64,000 nucleotides of DNA from Lichtheimia corymbifera B2541 (GCA_000697475.1 JNEU01000741.1:62001-126000); one strand, 5' to 3'; positions 21,460-33,215 are shown, numbered from the stretch's first letter. The notes: generated from the sequence alone by a model not told the origin. Numbers and translations: made by a program.

Positions 21460-23265
21460 TCAGACAAGTTCAAATCGAAGTAAGGTTTCCTTATTGTTCC
21501 ATACACCCATTTTCTCGAATGGTCCTTTTCTAAAATTCACCGAGGTGATCCTGGAATCAAGATATCCTTCCCGATTGGTCTGACCGATTGAGTTGATCGT
21601 TTTTGATTCATTCAAATGGACGGCAGTAACACGAACTGGTTTTCCTCTTGCCAGGGCGCTGTTTTCTTGAGGTGTGACCCACCGTAGATTGGAATAATGG
21701 TTGTTGGTTCTATCACCGTCTTTGTGGTCCACCATGGTTCTCCCTTCGATCCCATATTCTTCAACAAATGCGTGTGCTACTAACACGTGCACCTTGACTG
21801 CGACCCTTTCAATGTTGGTGGGATGTCGTTGTTTCTGTTCTTGAGTCAGATAGAGACTAACCGAGTGATAAGATCCGTCGAGAAAAAGACCCGAAAGCCG
21901 CTCATTATCCATGTTACGACGATGTCTGACGCAGCCGTTTTCAGAAACCTCGTATTGCGAAAAAGGTCCAAAACGCCCCGCTGCGTAGCCATGAAGTGTC
22001 CCAATCGGTTTCCATTCTGTCGTCTCGTCCACCACTGGAACCACCACCGTTGCCCTTGTGCCATCTGAAACTTCCAACATCCGTTGCGCGGTTTGTTCAT
22101 CAGTCATTGAATACATCTTGTTTTCTGAACGTGTTGCCAAACGAAGATTCACCAGTCTGTTGTCATATCTTTTGCCATTCTTGTGGTCGACGAATTGGTC
22201 ATGAGGTATCGCGCCTTTGAACGCAGCCCAGACAAGACATTGGACTGCAAACATCCTTTTCACATAGCCTCCTTGATCATCAGTAGTGTCGGCTGTAAGA
22301 CAAGCTCTGTAATATCCATGTTCATTCTTGTAAGGGGCCAACTGGCGATTCCGGTTGAGAGTGAAGACTTCCCCAAGGTCTGAGACAAAGTAGCGTGAAA
22401 AAGAATACGTTGCATCCATATGCTGAATAGGTGCGAAAGTGCGTTCTGGATTTTCTCGTCGCAAGGCGTCAATGTATACAGACCGTTGATCGTCCAGTGT
22501 ATGGCACACACGAAGATTGCTCCAAGAACAGTTGAGACGATCCCCATCTCGATGGAATATGTAGTGTTGATCGCGTTGATAAAAGTTGTCAAATGTGTAC
22601 GCAACGATCTCTTCCACAAGCACACTGATATTGGTATCGGTTGAGATAAAAGGCTGATTGGTGTTTTGAATGTAACTGACAGCTGGTAAAGAACGAATAC
22701 AAGTTGTAGAATGAACAAAGGAAACAATGCCGGTCGGCGAAACGAAATAGGCTCCGTTTGCTTCATAAAGAAGTGGATGACGAGCACGTGTCCATGTCAG
22801 GTCGTACAATGATCCCAGATCTAGAGACAATCATTAGCATAAAACATATACAAATAAACGTGACATGATAGTAACTTTACCTCCTCGATAGCCAAAGCTT
22901 AAATTCTCCAGTCTTGCATTGCATTTGTTATCATCATGGTATTTGAGTGGCAGGTACACAGGTGGCGGATTGTCGGTGAAAGAGTACAATACCAAGACTG
23001 GAACCGTTAGACGATGAACCCTGGCCACTCCTTGGTCATCCAAGCGCTGATCATGGTCCCGGCATAGGCTTACACCAATGAGTCGACCATTGCCTATGGA
23101 AATATTCTTGAGTACACGCCAGCCGTCGCGCTTTTTGCTGCGTACTCGTCCATCAGAAGACACCTGATATTTGCTAAAGGAGATGTCTTGTGTGTGGAAG
23201 GGTAGACGAATGCTCCTCCAAATTTCAGTGGTTCTGCCAGTTTCATTATGATGTGGAAGTGACAT
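21460..23265 (-). CDS. Four-module NUMOD4/HNH-like nuclease (581 aa), one intron
   Basis: Exon 1 is 23265-22881 and exon 2 is 22820-21460, joined by a 60-bp GT-AG intron (GTAAAG...TCTAG) that keeps frame. The protein has four tandem NUMOD4-plus-HNH-type units. Unit 1 (residues 14-125) has WRSI and YQVSSDGRVRS, then a decayed HNH (KYHDDNKCNARLENLSFG) in which the first His is replaced. Unit 2 (145-235) has HRDGDRLNCSWSNLR. Unit 3 (260-365) has YFVSDLGEVFTL and an intact DHKNGKRYDNRLVNLR. Unit 4 (395-515) has YEVSENGCVRHR and an intact DHKDGDRTNNHYSNLRWVTP. A NUMOD1-like tail (VRVTAVHLNESKTI) ends it. Known family: phage, organellar and giant-virus homing-type HNH endonucleases that nick or cut DNA. 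A nuclear, intron-containing, four-unit version is unusual. It is flanked by transporter fragments on both sides. Nuclease activity in units 3 and 4 is inferred from retained residues. Confidence 0.8.
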
Positions 23266-23824
23266 GGTGGAGTCAAAGAAGCAGGAAAAAGATGAAGCTT
23301 TTGAATAAGAACAGCAAATATGAAATATGAGAAGGGATAAAACGATGTTGAGGAAAGAGCTCTATCAACCTCGTCATTAATAGAAAAAGTGATTGAGCGT
23401 TTAGCACCCACACTGATGCGCACGGCCGCTCTTTTACTACCATGATGAGTATGCACCATTGTATGCATGTATGGATCTTTGTTCACCATGGCCGTCATTG
23501 TTTTCCACCAACCTCTTCATTGTCTTCCACCAACCTCTTCATTGTCTTCTTCCACCAACATCACATACAATAGCAACACACCTGACTTATGTAATGAACA
23601 ATATCCATTACCCTTATTTATACTGGCAACACCTCCACCGCCAGAACAATGGCACAAGTAGTAGTAGTAATCGGTCATTTGACTACGTTAAAGAGACGTT
23701 TAACATACTTCCACACTGCACCGGTAATATGGATTTGGGAGCAAGTTGAATGGAGAATGATTAATGTGGTCAGGAAGTGGTGGTAGTGTATTTGGTAACG
23801 AGCTCATCGTGCCCTTTGGCACTT
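23266..23824. other. Intergenic, upstream of the HNH gene; short direct repeat
   Basis: Putative promoter of the HNH gene. Two copies of an approximately 22-bp unit (TTCCACCAACCTCTTCATTG) occur at 23502-23545. No gene seen. Confidence 0.45.
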
Positions 23825-24075
23825 TAGAGATGATACACGTGGCTTTGGTGGCATTCGCACCTACGCAATTTTGAATAAATGGAATTGAGATCCCATATAT
23901 TGAAACAAGAATCAAGTCTAATAGCTGTACGGGACCAATTGGTAGCACCATCAATAACAGAAACCGAGCAGTGCCAGCGTGGCATGGCTTGCAGCAGCCA
24001 CAAAGCAAACATCATTCAACCACTGGCTAAGAATCACAATGATCATGAATACACCACTGATGCATCAAACTTTTT
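23825..24075 (-). pseudogene. Fragment of a Dal5-like transporter gene (middle of last exon)
   Basis: On the minus strand this aligns with about 18270-18500 of the second transporter: CTTAGCCAGTGGTTGAATGATG, GTGGCTGCTGCAAGCCATGCC, then a frame reading LLLMVLPIGPVQLLDLIL (compare LLVVLPIGPIQLLGLIL in the intact gene). A deletion and a frame change break it. It begins at nearly the same point in the transporter at which the fragment at 21170-21365 ends, but in the opposite orientation. Confidence 0.75.
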
Positions 24076-24201
24076 CCTCCATTTTATGATACCGAAAATG
24101 GTATAGCTGTGGTATCCACTACTCCCAGTATCCATGCCACCATAGTACAAATACCCAAACACCCACTTCGTCCAATATCAATATGACATTCATTAAAGCG
24201 T

Positions 24202-26098
24202 TTATAGTCGATAAATGAAGTTTTCATCTTCCTTGTCAGTCAAATCAAGTTCCAAATTGGTTTCTTCGCCAGTCTTATTGGCAAGTCGTCGTCGATTAAC
24301 ACGGGCGCCCTGCACCCGTATAGCAGCATAGCATAGGAATGCAATGACAAAGCCACCGAGGAAACCACCTAGATAGATATTGTTAATCAAAGCATTCAAT
24401 GTGTGAATGTGTACTCACTAATGCCTCCAATATAACGCGGTGCGGTGTTTTCTGCCATCATCAAAGGACCAACAAGGTTTCCAATAGTATCTGATAGATG
24501 ATGGTAAGTCACTGTTATCAAAAAAAGGACACACCAGCACTTACATGCAACCATAACACTACTGTTGTAAAAGATCTTCTTTGTCAGTCCTTTACAATTA
24601 TTTCCGACAATCGTTAATAACAAAGCGTAAGATCCAGTTCCTGCCCAACTGAGATAGTATCCTAACAGCTTAATTTCGCCATCTGGGATTGCGATAAGGA
24701 TAACCAAACCAGCAATGCCAACCAACATCATTGCCATTGCGCTATATATCATTTGCTTGGTGACACGAGCAAGTAAAACGGCGACAACAACACCAAGTGC
24801 AGATGCCATACCACTTGGAATTTGAAGCAAGAGCGAAGTTTGTGGCTAACAAGGGATCGTGTAAGTTGTGGTTGTGATGGTGGTATCATAACTTACATCA
24901 AAACCAAGACCAAGAACAAAGGTTGTGCTGAATACGAGCATACCACCGTTTTGAAGATTGATACAAAAAGCACCAAGAACAAGGAACCAATAACGCCATT
25001 CTTTGAGAGACTCTTTGATTTGATAGTATTTGATAATGCGATGTCTCACAACGGCATTGTCTTGTTTACGCTCTTCAATAATTTGTTTCTCTTTTTCTGT
25101 AGGTCGAAGTAATGGGTGATCTGGGCGATCGGCGAGGAAAAAGAAACAAACCAATCCAACAAGGATAGTCAAAGCACCATAGATAAAGCTTCCCCTACAA
25201 TCATGCGTCAATAACACCGCTGTTTTTAACGCCATGAACGTTGTGTAACTCACCAACGCCAATTTGTAATGCCCCGTGCGTTGTTCATATGTGAGAATCC
25301 ATAGGCTGTGGAGGCACCAAAAGCTGCACCGACACCATTGCTAAGCGTAACAAAGCCGAAAACAAGGGTTTGTTCGGATCGACGATAAAGAGTGGCGGTG
25401 ATCAAATAGAGCGTTGGCATAGCAGCTGCTTCAAACAACCCAAGCAAGAATCGACAAGCAGCCATTTGCGAGAAATTGTTTGCCAAGCCTGATAATAACA
25501 TGACCTTGAAGAATACGCTTGAATGAGATTTCCCCCTTTTCATTGTAATAACATATACACACTTACAATGCCCCATACAACAAGGAGAGCTGACATGTAT
25601 TTTGCATGTGGGACATGTTGTAAGATGAATTGGTTGGGTATCTGTATAGTGACGATAATGCATAAGCATTCGGTAATGATCCAGGTGTTACACGAGCTTT
25701 TGACTAGCCTGAAAAACGAAAAAGCCAGCATAGAATACTGCTCCGAGGATACTAAATTCTGTGCCAGTCAATCCCAAGTCGTGGTTTAATCCGAGCACGG
25801 GACCAACACTCAAGGCAGCTTTGTCGCAAAACTAAATGTGGATAATATGTAAGGATAAATCGTAAAGCACCCTGCAAACGCAAATACGCACCTGTACAAA
25901 GATGATGGCCATCATGAGAGGAAGCACTGTGATATTCAGCTTTCGTATATAGGCTAGTTCCTCTGGCGATTTTATGACCTTGCCAGGCTGTTGCTGTTCC
26001 TGGTCACCGCTACTGAGAGAATGTGGCTGTTGGCTTGCATCTTCGGTATAGACTACATGCTTTTCTTCAGAATCGTTTTTGTGCTGTGGTGTTGTCAT
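24202..26098 (-). CDS. MFS transporter, Dal5/allantoate-permease-like (497 aa), eight exons, one GC-AG intron
   Basis: Exons on the minus strand: 26098-25892, 25831-25709, 25641-25567, 25504-25254, 25194-24897, 24845-24545, 24490-24419, 24368-24202. The start is the ATG at 26098; the open frame before it begins only at a TTG. The intron after exon 2 uses a GC donor (CAG|GCTAGT), since reading on gives a stop. The resulting 123-bp exon equals the matching exon in both other transporters, as does the 298-bp fifth exon. Signatures: RRSEQTLVFGF, FFFLADRPDHPLL, NLQNGGMLVF and the C-terminal ELDLTDKEDENFIYRL. It is more divergent than the two plus-strand paralogues and has extra introns. Role: plasma-membrane uptake of an organic anion such as allantoate or a vitamin-like carboxylate; substrate unassigned. 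Confidence 0.85.
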
Positions 26099-26805
26099 GC
26101 CAGTTGTATTGTTGCCACAATCGTCAAAGGGGGAAAAGCTGTTCAAATCTTGAGTATATTAAATCTCTTTTAAAGGGATGTGTTGGACATGAACGCATAT
26201 AGGATCCTTGTTTCCTTTTCTATCTGTGAGTAAATGCATCCGGGGCTATGGGAATTCGTGGAAAAGAGAAACACGCTCATACCCAACCACAAGGATCTCA
26301 CGTCGTATACTCTTGGAGTTGAACGAGGGTTGCATGTTACACGTTCAGGCTCGCATAAGCGACAGTGGGAATGCTGCTTGCGTGAGATGATATAAAGCGT
26401 GTCAATCTGCATTTATTATGATCAATGTGGGAAAAGTCTACATGCTACTTTTTACTTTCTACATACATGTGGCGCTTACTAGCCTGCTGTAATTGGTACG
26501 ACTCCCCCGCCATAGAACACTCTGAAGTGACAATTCCTCCCACCACCACCACCACGCCAAACCAAGCCATCACACAAGGGATCGACTGACACTTTCAAGA
26601 TCTCAGGAATACCCACATAGGTTTATTGTTGTTGTTGTTGTTGTTGTTGTACTAGTCTACATCTGTTGTACTTGAAACTTGCATCACTTTGAGCGCACGT
26701 CATTTGCAATTCTCGTGTCACCTTTATTACATATGGTTGGGATGTCGGCGAAACGTAATGCAAAGGGTCTATGTAGTGCCAAGAAACGAGCTTGAATGTT
26801 TACCT
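26099..26805. other. Intergenic with a GTT microsatellite
   Basis: The 5' flank of the 24202 transporter and the 3' flank of the TCD1-like gene. A run of GTT trinucleotides occupies 26626-26650. No conserved frame is seen. Confidence 0.5.
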
Positions 26806-28561
26806 TCAAAAGACATCATCCCAAAGCTCACGAAGCTTTCGTTCCTTGTTGAACCGGTCTTCCACAGCATCACATACAGCTATTGGATGTGGAAATTTCA
26901 CGTGGATTAGCAAGTTCCCGCAATTCTCTCTTTCTCTCATATCCCAATTTGATTCGTTCACGTTGATCACACACCCACACACACAAATACACACTCCCAT
27001 CAACCTACCATCTCCATACTGCTCCCTTAGATTGACATCAGCTGGCAATTTCTCGTGTGCCTTGACTTCCTCCCTGGTCATACACACAGTGTTGTAATAA
27101 GATAAGGGTTGACTTGCTATCCATCGAGTCAAGGCCAGTCGATCATTAGGTCCAGAAATGATGCTTTTGCCGTGCCACATTTCTTCAAAGATATAACCCA
27201 CGTCGTGAGGATCCAGAGGACAAGTCCTAAAATATAAAGATATGTTAGCATAAAGCTACATGCTGCTGTTACATCAAAGATAATACCTGCTCTTGTATTT
27301 CTTGGATTCGCGTGAAAGAAGATCACGATGCATTCGGATATATAAACCATCTCTGAGCTTGATTGCAAGTGGATCAAAGTTGGGATAGTTGGTCAACTTG
27401 AGAATGACATAGGAAGCGATGGTCATGCCAAAGATGCTTGGTAGAGTGCCCAATACGGGGAGAATCCGTGATCGAAATTCAGGTAACGCTGCATAATCAT
27501 CCGCCTCTTCAACCCGTTCTTCCTCTAAATGTAGCCAACCTCATGGTTACTTTGATTGTTGCCGATTCGTTCACTCTTACTTACCCAAAGGCAGTAATTT
27601 GACATGATGTGGCTTTTCGGTTGAATATACTACAGGAACACCTTTCTCGATGCCCATCTTCTTGAGCTTCCTTCGTACACTCCTTGCCAATGGATCCTCT
27701 AGATATACCACAAACATCAGCTCTATGCATCCATCGTTTTGTTTCCTTTCACTTGCCTAGTGTTTCACTGATATCAGCGACTTGTATCCGTGATGGATCG
27801 GCTTTTGCACCAGCACCCATGGAGCTTAGTAGTGTAATGTTGCGATCGTAGCAGTACTTGATCAAGTCCAGTTTGGTGTCAATGTTGTCAATAGCATCCA
27901 CAACGTAGTCAGGTGATCCTACATCATCCATCCCAATGTCAGATGTGTCTCTCTCTAAATAGAAGCATGTTGGGTGTGTGTGTCATGTACCAGACAAAAG
28001 AGTATCGGCAGTCTCGGCGTTGAAAAGATCAATGCAACTTTCAACAGTGACAAATGGAGCAATGCGTTTGAAATGTTTCTTGATAGCGGTTACTTTGGGT
28101 GTTCCAACGTCTTCCAACACAGCCACAGCATGTCGATTCAAACTGCTCAAGGTCACCTGATCGAAATCAATGATGCGGATACGTCCCACGCCTGCACGCA
28201 ATAGCATAAGTGCTGCCCACGAACCGACACCGCCAGCACCAACAATGATAACAAAAGAATTACGCAGCTTATCCATGCGTTCTTGACCGAGAAAAGCCGT
28301 CGTCTCATGAAGCTGTTCTTGTATTTGTTTCTCAGTGAGCGTCAATGTTGCTGGGATACTCGAATGGAGCGATGAACGACGACGACCACCGTGTAGTACC
28401 GAATGCGATTGGAGACGACGTCGCGTGGCTTGGTATGTTAGAATACCAGTTGCTGTAAGAGCCGAAGCTGCAACGGCTGTCAAAGTAAGTCTGGTGGCCT
28501 TGTCGTGTTTCTCAATAAACCGTGATAGTGAATCGCCAAGTCGATCGGTCAATGTTGACAT
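26806..28561 (-). CDS. TCD1: tRNA N6-threonylcarbamoyladenosine dehydratase (Tcd1/TcdA type, ThiF fold), 458 aa
   Basis: Six exons on the minus strand: 28561-27991, 27918-27757, 27698-27585, 27524-27287, 27226-27009, 26879-26806. Intron 2 is GC-AG with the perfect donor AG|GCAAGT. The enzyme converts t6A at position 37 of ANN-decoding tRNAs to cyclic t6A using ATP. Visible: an N-terminal membrane anchor (LTAVAASALTATGILTY, residues 28-44), the Rossmann motif GAGGVGSWAALMLLRAG, IIDFDQVTLSSLNRH, the VVDAIDNIDTK and SSMGAGAKADPSRIQ segments typical of TcdA, and the fungal C-terminal YIFEEMWHGKSIISG block. The yeast proteins sit in the mitochondrial outer membrane by an N-terminal anchor, and the same is likely here. 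Length is close to the yeast Tcd1/Tcd2 proteins. TCD1 rather than TCD2 is not distinguishable; the symbol marks the family. Confidence 0.9.
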
Positions 28562-28887
28562 GACGGAAAAGGAAGAAAAGAGTGCCGTTGCTATGTTCGG
28601 AATCTGATAGTGATGATCCCCAGCACCACCACCACTATATAGAATTCATCCCACCCCCAAAACATATCCTTGTTGACAACATTTGTAGTATGGAATTCAA
28701 TATCAATAAGATTGCGTTTACTAGTGTAATTCATGTTGTTGGTGGATGATAACTTTTTGTGTGTATGCTATTCATGGATGCGACATACGTTGCTGTGGCA
28801 GCGGGGCCCAATCAGTCTTCAAAGAGTGGTCGTGGTTGAATTTGATTTCCCTCTCTCAGAACCGACAGCCCCTCTTTCTCCACGACA
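28562..28887. promoter_or_regulatory. Divergent promoter between TCD1-like and coatomer gamma genes
   Basis: These 326 bp separate two start codons pointing away from each other, so the region must carry both promoters. A TATATAGAAT-like stretch lies at about 28637. No specific factor site can be named with confidence. Confidence 0.5.
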
Positions 28888-31800
28888 ATGAGCTACGCCA
28901 AACGAGACGAAGACAGCGGTAAATGTCAACCCTTTTCAACGAGAGAGTGTGATTGAGAAACAACATTGAGGGATCTACTGCCATCATCAACACCGTTACG
29001 ACGAAAAAGCGAGCTTGGATTGGCTTGATGGGCCTCCTCTTTTTGCTTTCTTGGACATTCTAACGCGTTCACTGATGAGCAAGATGAAAGGGGGTGGACC
29101 ACGGGATACACTATTCACGAGAAAAGACAAGGTCACTAATGATATTGTTGAATATAGTGAACCGATTTGGTATACTTTATCATATCGACAAGACGGCTGT
29201 CCTGCAAGAAGCACGCGTGTTTAACGATACACCCATCAACCCAAGAAAATGCCGTGTGTTGCTCACCAAAATCATCTACTTGTTGTACTTGGGAGAACCA
29301 TTCAACACCAAAGAAGCCACCGATCTCTTTTTCAATGTGATTAAACTCTTTCAATCCAAGGATGTAAGTACTACAAGGAAGGAGAAGGAACAAGGTCTAA
29401 TGTATGTATGTATATATATAGACCTCGCTTCGACAAATGATGTATCTCGTCATCAAAGAACTTTCGGGCGTTGCAGAGGATGTCATTATGGTCACGCAAT
29501 CTCTCATCAAGGATATTCAATCCAAGCAAGAAACTATATACCGTGCAAATGCCATTCGTGCATTATGTCTTATCACTGATGTAAGTAAAAAAAAAAATTG
29601 GATAAAGTGAATGATGGAGATAATTTATATATTGCGTTTTATTTATAGCCATCCATGATTCAAGGCATTGAACGTATTCTCAAGGCATCTATTGTTGACA
29701 AGAACCCATCCGTGTCATCGGCTGCACTTGTATCCTCGTATCACCTTTTCAATGTTGCCAAGGATATTGTACGTCGTTGGTCCAATGAAGTGCAAGAGGC
29801 TGCCAACCCAAAGTCGTCAGGTTCTGGATTTTCCTCAGCTGCCAGTTACATGTCCAGCTTTGGTGGTAACGCTGCCAGTCAATCACAAGTGGTTATTTCC
29901 ACCAGCAACTGTACACAATATCATGCTCTGGGTCTCTTGTATTTGATTCGTGAACGCGATCGTATGGCGGTGGCCAAGCTTGTTCAAACCTTTGCAGGCT
30001 CACGTGGTGGAGGAATGTTTGGTGGTGGTGGAAGCCCTCTCAAGAACCCAGCTGCTGTATGTCTCTTGATTCGTTATGCATGCAAAGTGATGGAGGATGA
30101 CCCAAGGCAAGTATCCAAGATACTAGGAGATATAACGACGTACATTGCTAACTTGTGTATAGTGCTACACAACGTATCTATGAATTGTTGGAAGGATTCT
30201 TGCGACACAAGAGTGATATGGTCAACCTCGAAGCTGCACGTGCTATTTGTGCTATGCCTGATGCTTCTTCCAAGGAACTTTATCCTGCCATTTCAGGTAT
30301 GAAGATTGTCACCGTAGCATGATGATGATGATGGTATCTAATAATTTATTACCTGCTAGTTCTTCAACTCTTCCTTTCATCTCCCAAGCCAACTTTGCGA
30401 TTTGCAGCCATTCGCATCTTGAGCAACCTTGCCATGACCAAACCAGCTGCTGTCTCACCATGCAACCTCGATATGGAAAATCTTATCACCGATCAGAACC
30501 GCAGCATTGCCACCTTTGCCATTACTACGCTTCTCAAGACAGGCAACGAAGCCTCTGTGGATCGTTTGATGAAGCAGATCAGTGGATTTATGAGTGAGAT
30601 CTCGGATGAATTCAAGGTCATTGTCGTCGATGCTATCCGTTCCTTGTGTCTCAAGTTCCCTACCAAGCAAGCTGTCATGTTGACTTTCCTCAGCAGTGTT
30701 TTACGTGATGAAGGTGGTTACGACTTTAAAAAGACTGTGGTTGAAGCTATCTTTGATATGGTCAAATACATCTCAGACAGCAAGGATGCAGGTAACAAAG
30801 ATCATGACATTGGGAAAAAAGGGGTGGATGGAATGTCTCATATTCTCTTTTTCATTTAGCTCTCTCGCATCTCTGTGAGTTTATTGAAGACTGTGAGTTT
30901 ACCAAGCTTTCCGTACGCGTTTTGCATGTGCTCGGTGTTGAAGGTCCCAAGACGGCTACTCCTACAAAGTACATTCGTTACATTTACAACCGAGTCATTT
31001 TGGAAAACTCCATTGTTCGTGCCGCTGCTGTCAACGCTCTTAGCAAATTTGGAACCAATGTTGACGACGAGTCAGTCAAGCAAAGCATCCGTGTTCTCTT
31101 GACTAGGTAAGTTTAAAAAAATTGGGGCAGTAGTAGATGGTGATATTGATCCCTTTCATTGAATCTAGATGCTTGGATGATACTGATGATGAAGTGCGTG
31201 ACCGTGCTGCTATGGCACTTGCTCTTTTGGAAAATGCGGGATTAGCCAAGGAGTATCTCAAGGATGGTAATGGGAGACATAGATACGATGATACATGCAG
31301 ATCTCGGGATTAATTCCTCTTTCATGGTTTATCTTTCATTAGACGCCACATTTGCCCTCCCAACCTTGGAACGTCAGCTTGCTGAATATGTGAACAATCC
31401 ATTGAACAACGATCAGCCCTTCGATTTGACATCAGTGCCAGTTATTAGTAAAGCCCAAGAGGAAGAAGAGCAACGCCGTAAGTAATCTATTTAAGGATGA
31501 AAGAGAGAGAGAGAGAAAAACGAGCTAACGCGGGATGCGCACATGTTTAGGTATCCGTACACAAGATGCTTCTCCTATTCCCATGGTTAAGACGCCATCC
31601 GCAAACATGCCTGGTACTCCCGGCACCCCTACAATCCCTGCTGCATCTGCTGCTGCTGCTTCTCCTGTATCGACTCTCGATCAGCAAGCTGTTTATGCAG
31701 AACAACTCGCAGCCATTTCTGAATTTGCCTCGTTCGGTACTCTCTTCAAGAGCTCTACTAAGCCTGTCGAATTGACCGAGAGTGAGACTGAATACGTCGT

Positions 31801-32026
31801 TCATTGCGTCAAACACACCTTTGCTAAACATCTCGTGTTCCAATTCAACTGCACCAACACGCTCAACGATCAACTCTTGGAAAATGTGTACATGATTATG
31901 CAACCTGATATGGATGATTGTGGATTGATCAAGGTGGCTGATCTTCCTGCTGAAAAGCTTGAATACAACATTCCCGGCACTATCTATGTTGCATTTGAAC
32001 GCGAAGATGAGGGAGATTTCCCAGCA

Positions 32027-32063
<37 letters not shown>

Positions 32064-32637
32064 TGAATCCCATCCATTGCATTGTCATGATACTTATAGT
32101 TTATCTATAGTTAACTTTACAAACACATTGAAGTTCGAGGTCAAGGATTGCGATCCTACCACCGGTGAAGCTGATCCTGAAGGCTATGACGATGAATATC
32201 AGGTCGAGGATGTTGAAGTTATGACGAGCGATTATATTCGACCTACCTACATTTCCAATTTTACCGAGGAATGGGAACCACTGGCTGAAAGCGAGGCATT
32301 AGACACATTTGCATTGGATAAAGACCGAGCACCAAGCCTAAAGGGTAAGTCAAGATTGATGGTTTGTGTGTGTGTATGCCATTAGATTAATTCTCTTTGC
32401 ATAGTTGCCTGTGCATCCATTATTGATTTGCTCGGTATGCAAGCACTTGAAGACAGCGCATTGCCCAAGAGTGCCAGTGTCCACACCCTATTGCTTTCTG
32501 GCACGTTCTTAGGTGGTATCAAGGTGCTTGCACGATGCAGAATGACATTTAGCAATGCGACTGGTGTTGCCTTTGAGCTGGCTGTGCGAAGTCAAGATCC
32601 CAATGTGGCGCAGATTGTGCTTTCTGCTATTGCTTAG
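28888..32637 (+). CDS. SEC21: Coatomer subunit gamma (COPI), 947 aa, twelve exons
   Basis: Exons: 28888-28918, 29158-29363, 29422-29580, 29649-30106, 30163-30296, 30360-30791, 30860-31106, 31169-31266, 31343-31477, 31551-32027, 32111-32344, 32405-32637. Intron 4 is GC-AG (AG|GCAAGT). Gamma-COP is a core subunit of the COPI coat for Golgi-to-ER and intra-Golgi vesicles. Recognisable blocks: [22 protein letters not shown] near the start, HEAT-like helices with [14 protein letters not shown] and [14 protein letters not shown], the Gln/Ala/Pro hinge (exon 10), and the gamma-appendage domain ([18 protein letters not shown] onward). Exon 1 holds only ten codons plus one base, and the first intron (239 bp) is the longest in the gene. 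Intron 10 begins GT followed by about 31 A. Length agrees with yeast Sec21 (935). Confidence 0.95.
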
Positions 32638-33215
32638 AATGCTACTCTTTTGTATTGATACACACATTTTTCCCACATCGATTAAAAAAACACAACCACT
32701 CCCAACACAACACACATATTCATGGTCTTCCTCCCCCTCTTTTCCTCTTTTCTCACACGTACACACACACTTTTTTTTTCTCTCTCACTTTATAATATCA
32801 CATATATAAAGCAAATCACAACAACAGATACGTGCTTAGTTTATGGAAATGTTGGGGATCACGACGACGACGCAATTCATCCCTTTAATCCCCCTTCCTC
32901 TTCGCCAACCCTGCACCCCACATACATAAAACTAAACCAACCCCCCTAGATTATGGTTGAGGCGCGTTTATCTTTCTCTCACTCATCAGTTGTTTGCACA
33001 TGTCAATAATGCATACATACGGTCTTTTCTTTTTTCCTTGAAAAGTGATAACTCCGTGAGCCTGGTGATTCTGGAACCAACAGAGGTAGTCCAAAATGTA
33101 TATCGGCATCACCCCTTTTTACACAACTTGGAGTATATATAAACACACAGTACATTGCATTCAAGCTTTTCCTTTGTCTTTTTCTTGTTTCATACTCTTT
33201 GTTCTTATCATCATC
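32638..33215. promoter_or_regulatory. Intergenic: coatomer 3' end and TATA-box promoter of the 33216 gene
   Basis: CA/CT-rich 3' flank of the coatomer gene, then a TATATATAAA box at 33134-33143, about 75 bp before the ATG at 33216. No other gene seen. Confidence 0.5.

Noticed and set aside
28919..28960. NPFQ-like codons just after coatomer exon 1, resembling the animal gamma-COP N-terminus
   Set aside because: They are out of frame with exon 1 and lead to a stop. Treating them as intron and splicing to 29158 gives an uninterrupted protein.
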